From positions 2,549,014 to 2,613,013 of the forward strand of contig NC_018391.1 of assembly GCF_000208865.1 (NCBI RefSeq): a stretch of DNA of 64,000 nucleotides, read 5' to 3'. Shown here piece after piece: positions 57,666 through 64,000 of the stretch. A model generated the notes under the pieces. The model saw only the letters and a list, made by a program, of their open reading frames with translations. It did no database searches and was not told the origin of the DNA. Each line of letters begins with the position of its first letter. Position 1 is the stretch's first letter. The translations under genes were made by a program, and so were the position numbers. This stretch comes from Neospora caninum Liverpool. Its lineage: Eukaryota; Apicomplexa; Conoidasida; Eucoccidiorida; Sarcocystidae.

Positions 57666-60198
57666 CATATACATGGACATTTATGGGGTATTTTTGAGAG
57701 TGTTGCAGCAGGGCTACACTTAGGACCAGTAGCCGGCGTGTGGCCCCCCCTTCTGGATACCGAACGTATTTCTCGGCTTTGTTTTTTGGTACTTTTAAAA
57801 GCGGTGATATTTGCAAGGGAATAGCGGGGGTCATCTCGCTATCTCCCGTTCATGTTCAGTCGCGAGGGTTGTCAACACGTGGCATCTTGCAGTGATCGAC
57901 CTCTCTTTCGTAGGTTTCGCCCTAAACCACCCAGACGTAAAAGTGCACGTGAATGTCTTCTACCAGTTCCTCCTTTTCCACGGCTGTCCCAGCTCCTGGT
58001 GTGAGGCAAGCAAATCATTTTCGCCTTCAATAAATATATCAATGAACATATATTTATATGCAGATAAGCCTCAGCTTTCTCTCTGGTTTTTCTGTTGCCT
58101 TCTCCGTTGTTGCTCTAGAAGAACGTCCAGCAAGCGATTCTATCCTGAACCGGGGATATTGCGGAACAGCCTGTTGAAGCGAGCGGCGGCAAACACGCAT
58201 GCGAGTAGCGGTGTACGGCACGGGTCTGAAGGCAGAGACCAGCCTCTCGGTTTTGTCTGTTCTTTCACTTGAATTCGCCGTCTGTCCCCCCTCGCTTTGT
58301 GGCAATCCTTTTCGCGACTGTGTGCCTCGCCTTGGTGCGCGCCTTTCACACTCTCGCGTCTGATCCCCATCCTGTGTCCGTCGAGGTCTCAGGGCGGGTG
58401 ATCCTTCATGGCTTTCCGTTTCCTCCGAAAGTTCATCCCTGTTTTGCTTTTCTGTGCAGAACCCTCGAACGTCTGCCGCACGCTACTTCCCCGCGCGTAC
58501 ACACCAGCTTGTTTCCCCTGTCTCCGCGCGTCTCATCTGCCGCCTGTCTCGTCCGTCTTTTTGGCGTCCTGGCGCACGCCTCTGCGCGCTCGAGGGGGAG
58601 AGGAACTGGGTCCCTCAAGACTCCGCGGGATGCGGTGTGATTCCCCTTTCGACTCGGCAAATTTTCCCCGAGCCCGACGCGAAACGGTTGCTGAGATCCC
58701 GCTGAAAATGCGCGAGGAACTCTCGGTGGTGCATGCAACGCTGCTAAAGCGGTCGCTGGTGTTGCCCCGCTTTGCGCCTTCAGCGATGAAGAAAACCCCC
58801 TCCACCATGGCCCCCCTCGCTAGGTTTTGTGCTGCACACAGACACGCCATCTTTTTTCGCATCCAGCGGAAACTTTAAGGCGCGACGAGAAGCGGAAGAA
58901 GCCGTTGTGCGAGGCGCCAGACGAATCGTGCAGGTTTGCGGATCGCGGGATTGCTAAAAATCGCGGCCCCGTGCGGTGTGCAAGGCTCTCTCCGTTGCAG
59001 TGTGCAGACTGCGGCGGCGGGGTCGGCGGTGTTCGAAGCTGTCTCGCCGAGATCGCGACCCATTTTGAAGGAAGCCGAACATCAGGCAGGCTGTTTCGTT
59101 CAGAGATTCGTTTGGAGGCGCGTCCCAAGCGTCAAAACCACAGGTGATTGAGAAGCGTTGAATATCGACCGAGAGGTCCTACAGACGGAAAGATCCCCGA
59201 GGACGACGCAGCCCTGGCAGGAAAAAGCCCGTCGTCCCGCTGTCTTGCGCGCCACCGGGATTCTTTTCTCTCTCCTGAGCACGAGACAACACGCCGCTGT
59301 CGACTCGCGGCTTCCCAGTCGTCTCTCGCGTTTCCCCCGTGTTTTCTCCTCGCGGATTCCGATTTTCCGAAAATACAGAGATCTGCAAAGTCCGCATGCC
59401 CTTCCTTTCCGCCCCTTCCCTTTTTCACCCCGTCCCTCGCTCTCTGAAATTCCCGCGAGTTCCCCCGGGTTCTGGCGGGCGGAATCCCGTTTGATCGAGT
59501 GTCGCGACACCGCAGCCCCTTTGGGAGAGGCTGCAAAGTGCCCGACTCGTCGTTTTGCGCAACACACATTGTCTGATGTTTTCTTTCGGGCTTCTTTCCC
59601 CCTTGTTTTCGTCTCCACCCAGCACGCTCGCAGCCCACGCTTCTCCCCGTCCTTCTCTGTGGCGAAGCGCGACTGCGTCGCGCGATTTTCTCTGCTTTTC
59701 TTCAGAGTCTTTGTTTGGAAACGCCGAACTGGTCCGCTGTTTCCGGGGTTTGCGTTCTGTTTCTGGAAATTGGAATCGCAATGCTCGTCTCTCGGGGTTG
59801 AGAGCAATCGAGGCTCGACGGAGACCGAAGCGCACACAGCACGACAGAGACTGACAAACCGCAAGACAGGACGTTTCGGCGCGAAGAAAAAGCTGAATCA
59901 GGCTGGCTTGCCGTGTCTTCCTCCGGCAGACAGCGTCTCTGCGCAGTGCTTTGTCCGACAGTGAAAGAAGTGTAGGAGAGCACGCGGTGTCTCTATGCGA
60001 CCTTTTGCGTCGAGACGGCGAATGTGAGACGTGCGATCCTTCAAGCGTCGCCTGTGTTTTCCTGGAAAGAAACCAAGTGAAAACGTGCGCTCCTTCGCTT
60101 CCCCGATTCTCCCCTCTCTCTCTGTCTCTTCGAGAAAAGGCGAAAAAACTCTTCTCTGTTTCCTTGCGCCATCCAGGCTCCTCGCCGCCCTTTGAAAC
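56598..60198. other. Intergenic region between the SAC and hydrolase genes
   Basis: This 3.6-kb interval should hold the SAC 3' UTR and the promoter and 5' UTR of the next plus-strand gene. The part from about 56,640 to 58,100 is AT-richer and has AT microsatellites at 57512-57531 and 57631-57660. The part from 58,300 to 60,190 is C/T-rich on the plus strand, like other 5' leader regions in this window. Open frames of up to 319 codons (minus strand, 59425-60384) lack family similarity and overlap the hydrolase start. Confidence 0.5.
57631..57660. repeat. (AT)15 microsatellite, intergenic
   Basis: Fifteen AT units downstream of the SAC gene. A ten-unit run lies nearby at 57512-57531. Confidence 0.9.
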
Positions 60199-60966
60199 AT
60201 GGAACGGCAGGATCCATGCCTCACGGCTTCTTCCGGCGACCTCTACGCTGTCAATGTCTCCCCGCTTCCTGCCTCGGCCTCTGCACAGCCTGCCTCCACG
60301 ATGAGCGCTCTTCAGTTCCCCCCCCAGAGAGCGTGCTCGCCGCCTCGCCCCTCTTTCCTCCGGAGACGTTCTGCGAGGATTCACCTGCTTTCCCTCTTAT
60401 CCCTGGCCGTCTGCGGCGTGTTTGCCTCGCTCTGCTGTATGTACACCTCCGCGCTTCTGCGAGACTCGTCGCGCGTCTCCCCCTCCGCCTCGTTCGCCTC
60501 CAGCGCTTGCCCGTCTCAGCAGTCCGTCTCTCCCTCACTCGCTGCGTCTCCTCTCCCCTCACTCGCTGCGTCTTCTCTCCCCTCTCTCGCCTCCATTCCT
60601 CCGGTCTCTCCCGCTGCGTCTCCGTCCTCGGCCGTCTCGTCTCCTTTGTCGGCCGGCGGCCTTGTTGAATTTTCCTCGCCAGCCTCCATTCTGTCTTACC
60701 CTTCATCTGTCTTCTCCCGCCTTCTTTCGAAGCTGTCGCTCTCGCCCGCGACCCCGGCGCTCTTCAGTCGGCAGGCCGACTCTCCCTCCGCGAAAGCAGA
60801 AGCCCACGAGAGCTCCTTGTGGACGAAACTCGCACTTGAGAACTTCCCCGAAGGATCCTGGCGAGCGCGAGTTCAAAGCGCTGCGGTAATCGTCAAAAGA
60901 CAGGTAAAGACATTCACACAAGTGTACACATCTCTATCCAGTCCCATCTGTTTATCCGTATATATT

Positions 60967-61008
<42 letters not shown>

Positions 61009-63835
61009 TGTGTAAAGGCTTCTCTCTGTGGTGGGTGTGTCGAGGCGTTTCTTGTTTTTCGGTGTCTGCATGCAGATTTTCATTTTTTGTCTCTTCTCTG
61101 TCGCTTGTGTCTTCGCCGCTTTCAGGTTGCGCAGCAAATTCGCAAGCACCAACCGGAACTGAGACGGCTCGTCCAGGGCCTTCTCCAGATGTTTTTCCAG
61201 TGTCTCCGCAGCTTCCTCGGGGTGTACATCCTCGGTCTGTCTGTTCTGATTCTGCCTTTTTGCGCGAGTTCCGCGAGTCGTTTCGAAGCGGCGGTCAACC
61301 GCGTGCCGCTGAACGATCCCTACTTGCTGAGGTGAGAAGTGAACCGACAAGAACGCAGGCGAAAACGAAGACTGAGCCGGTAAACATGAGGAGGTGAAAA
61401 GCGAAAGATGGAGACAGACACGCAGGAGCGGTAGGGAGATTAAGAAAGAACGATCGCGGGAGAACGCGATTGTAAAAGAGAAAGCAAGAAAGGGAGGGAG
61501 AATGATGAAGACGACGCTCGCGCTTGAGGGAGAGGACGAAAGACACGAAATCGACGGCGACAAAGAGAGACAGAGAGAGGCACAGAAACAGCATGAAGCA
61601 GAGGCCCCATAACACCCGAGAGAGAGAGTGGGAATAGGGACCATAGACAGGTGGAACGGAGACGAGCGAGGACGGTTTCTCCGCAGAGTGCGACTACGAT
61701 TTGTCTTCCCAGTCTCGCATTTCTTCTCCCGTTTTGCCTTTTACCTTTCACTGCGCTGCTTTGAGCTTTTTCGCTCCTCGCACCTGCGCTTTCCGTTTTT
61801 CATGCAGTCAGCTGGACCTGCCGGAAGACGCGTCGCCTTCGCTCTTCGGCTTGTCTCACTACGACGTAAGTCTCGTTTTCCGCTTGTGCGTTTGGACAAC
61901 ATGCGTTTTCGCTCTCTCCTCGGCGAGTACCGATCTCTACCTGCCACTCCCCTCATTCCTGAACTGCGGCGCCCAGAAGACCACTCGTGGGAACTCTCTT
62001 TCTGGCAGTTTGGGCTTTCTCGTTCTTCTCACCCATTCGCGGTTCTGAGCTCCCCACAAATCCCTTGAGAGTCGGTTCTTCCCGCAGAGCGTGTGTCTCT
62101 GTTTCGCAGCCTGGTTCTCCTCTCTAAGATGGCGTGTGCCTGTTCGCTGCCGCCTGTTCAGGTCACTATCGCGCCCGTGCCGCCTGCACAGCTGTCGGCT
62201 CTCTACGCTGAGGGAGAAGGGAAAGGCGGATCTGATCGTGCTCGCGCTCCCTCCAAAGACGGGGCTCCGCCTGCCTTCGCCGCGGGGACACGCGAATCTG
62301 CGCCGCAGGAACTCCCCACCGCCGATTTGCGCGGCCCAGAGGCGGAAGCCCGAGAGGCGCGCGCGAGGGGTACGGCGGGCACAGAGAGAGCGACAGCGAC
62401 AGACGGAAGGAGACACGGAATCGCCGACGGGAACTTGCGGGGATGGTGGATTCCTGCAGAGGACCGAAATTCGAAAAAGGCGGTCCTCTGCGCCCACGGA
62501 TGGTTGGCAAACAGACAGGCCTGTCTCCCGTTCCTGGGGGTTGCCAAAAAGGTGAGCCTCGTCTGGAAAAGAAACCGCAAGCGCCTCTGCGCATGCACCA
62601 CCTCTCCGCAGCCCCGGTGACATCTACGTTTTTTGCTTAAGCAGGTTCATAGGTGTTTGTGTATACGCGTGAGCAAATAGATGCATACATTATATCCACA
62701 TATCGAAACGTGTTTGTAGAGAGGAGCATGTACGTGGAAGGATGCATACGCGTATCTCGGGTCTGTGTCCGTTTTTTCACGACGCGTGCGGGATTGTCTC
62801 GTGCGTGGTAAGGCACGCAACGGCTTTGAATCAAGTATCGCCAACGTCCGAACTCTGGTGAACAAACTGTTCGACTTGTTCGCGATTTGCGAAGGGCGAG
62901 TTCTGCCGACAGATTTCGTTGTGTCTCTGGTTGTTGGCTGTTTCGCCTCTGCGTCTCTCGATTTCTCCCGGCAACCCCGAGGCTCGCCGTCTCTTTCCCT
63001 GAGGCGATGTGGTTCGACCGCTCCCGTCTCGCCCACTCGATTTGCGTGCAGGTCGGTCTCCACAAAGATCACCACTTTCTGCTCTTCGATCTGATGAATT
63101 CCGGCGAATCTTCGCGCCTCCCCGAATGCGCTCTTGAAGACGGAACTGCAGGGTGTACATCCAGTGGGGAGCACAGCGCAGACGCCGACGGCCCGTGCTC
63201 CGGAGGTCGCAGTTGGTCGTTTTTCACAGCGGTGGACGACGCAGGAGACGCCTTGCTCGGCTGCCAGGCAGCGAAGGATTTGATTCAGGCGCTTCTCTGG
63301 ATGAAAACGCACGGCATTTCCACCGTCTCCATCTACGCCCAGGGCGTCTCGGCGATGGGCACGATGCTCCTGGTGAGGCCGAGGGCGAGACGCGAGAGAG
63401 TGTCGCAGCAAAGAGAGCGAGCGGAGGACAAGTGAAAGCGGAAGCGAACACATCTCACAGAGCGAAGGGAAGGAATGTTGGCGCTTTGTCGAGCGACGGC
63501 CGCTCTCCTCTTCTCGGTGGAGGCGCTCGGTCGCCTTTTCTGTGAGGCACAACGCTTTGCTCGGTGTCGGGGCCTCGACGTGGAAACATCAAGAAAAATA
63601 CCAACTTTTTCTCGGTTTCAGAGTCAAGGTGCGGTGATATGTGTGTGCATCTCTGATAGGTGGGGCAGTACCGCGAACATCTGGAGAGGGCCGTGGGCAT
63701 AAAGATCGACAGAGTCGTATTCGATTCGCCCATCTGCAATGCACGGGACGCGGTCGCCAAGCAGCCGATGACTGCATGCATCGCCAAAACAGCCAAGTGG
63801 CTCCACGACGTCCTCATGTGGGCGGTGAACCAACG
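60199..63835 (+). CDS. Membrane-anchored alpha/beta-hydrolase, 3' end beyond the window
   Basis: Exons in the window: 60199-60903, 61126-61331, 61808-61865, 62162-62551, 63052-63372 and 63660-63835, giving 618 codons plus two bases; the gene continues past 64000. A hydrophobic helix at about 61-83 follows an Arg-rich stretch (RRRSAR), a likely signal anchor. A second helix lies at about 262-283. The hydrolase core begins near GWWIPAED and continues with VLCAHGWLANR (435-437 HGW, the oxyanion region). HHFLLFDLMNSGES is next, and the nucleophile-elbow-like IYAQGVSAMGTM with Ser553. The elbow is GVSAM rather than a clean GxSxG. DRVVFDSPICNARDAV follows, as in the Bem46/ABHD-type group. The acid and catalytic His should lie in the missing part. 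An insertion of about 85 polar residues separates strand and core in exon 4. The start has A at -3 and G at +4. The acceptor of the last exon could be 63669. Confidence 0.8.
60970..61005. repeat. (AT)18 microsatellite in intron 1 of the hydrolase gene
   Basis: An uninterrupted AT run in the intron 60904-61125, the longest in the window. Confidence 0.93.
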
Positions 63836-63956
63836 GTGAGTCTCCCGCCAGAGACACTGGAGACGCGAAACTACATGCGTCCCCACGCCGCCCTAATGCG
63901 TTTCTCCCGTCTCGCGAAGGGCGTCGAGAGAGTCATCGAAACCGTTCGATAAATAT

Positions 63957-64000
63957 ACATATAGCTAGATAGATACAGATAGATAGATATAGATAGGTAG
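63957..64000. repeat. GATA-type simple repeat at the window edge
   Basis: Imperfect GATA/TAGA units in the last visible intron of the hydrolase gene, continuing to the end of the sequence. Confidence 0.75.

Noticed and set aside
59425..60384. 319-codon minus-strand open frame
   Set aside because: Antisense to the hydrolase leader and first exon, basic low-complexity product; typical shadow of C/T-rich DNA.
1..64000. CRISPR arrays, insertion sequences, bacterial operons, organellar fragments
   Set aside because: The tandem repeats lack spacers of array type, no transposase frame is visible, and the gene structures are eukaryotic; no stretch was recognised as mitochondrial or apicoplast DNA.

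Overview
This window is nuclear DNA of an apicomplexan, most likely Toxoplasma gondii or a close sarcocystid relative (Hammondia, Neospora). The signs are intron-rich genes with GT-AG junctions, abundant TGCATGC motifs, (AT)n runs inside introns, long untranslated regions, serine- and arginine-rich protein extensions, and protein families typical of coccidia. I did not run any database search; all exon boundaries were assembled by eye from splice signals, reading phase and protein-family similarity. In every multi-exon gene the phases close exactly.

Layout from left to right: (1) 254-3211 minus, six-exon eIF4A3 DEAD-box helicase of the exon junction complex. (2) 6007-10822 minus, six-exon PPPDE/DeSI-type cysteine isopeptidase. 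(3) 13780-15339 plus, intronless IFT52, an intraflagellar transport subunit. (4) 17465-18091 plus, small protein with a signal peptide and no recognised domain. (5) 19662-20821 minus, two-exon coiled-coil protein with a basic N-terminal presequence. (6) 20988-26583 minus, eight-exon multi-pass membrane protein of unknown family. (7) 29152-33950 minus, nine-exon J-domain protein with a presequence and one membrane segment. (8) 37529-43084 minus, ten-exon CCCH zinc-finger plus WD40 protein. (9) 45299-56597 plus, twelve-exon giant SAC-domain phosphoinositide phosphatase. (10) 60199 to beyond 63835 plus, membrane-anchored alpha/beta-hydrolase, cut by the window end.

The genes do not form a pathway. 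They are a mixed set for RNA metabolism (eIF4A3, CCCH-WD40), ubiquitin-like modifier removal (DeSI), flagellum assembly for microgametes (IFT52), possible mitochondrial functions (J-protein, perhaps the coiled-coil protein), secretion, and phosphoinositide or lipid metabolism (SAC, hydrolase). Genes 1-2 and 5-8 run on the minus strand, and genes 3-4 and 9-10 on the plus strand. The divergent promoter intervals are therefore 10823-13779 and 43085-45298.

The most unusual non-genic signal is a short imperfect palindrome of consensus GGTGTMYRTACACC. It occurs seven times intact in 64 kb, against about 0.06 expected for ten fixed bases in random sequence, plus several near-copies. Other points of interest are a 46-bp minisatellite whose unit is open in all three minus-strand frames, an 1,820-nt strand-asymmetric intron carrying a long antisense ORF, and a GC-AG intron in the SAC gene. 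I saw no CRISPR array, insertion sequence, rRNA or convincing tRNA, and nothing that amounts to a clear new multi-gene system.
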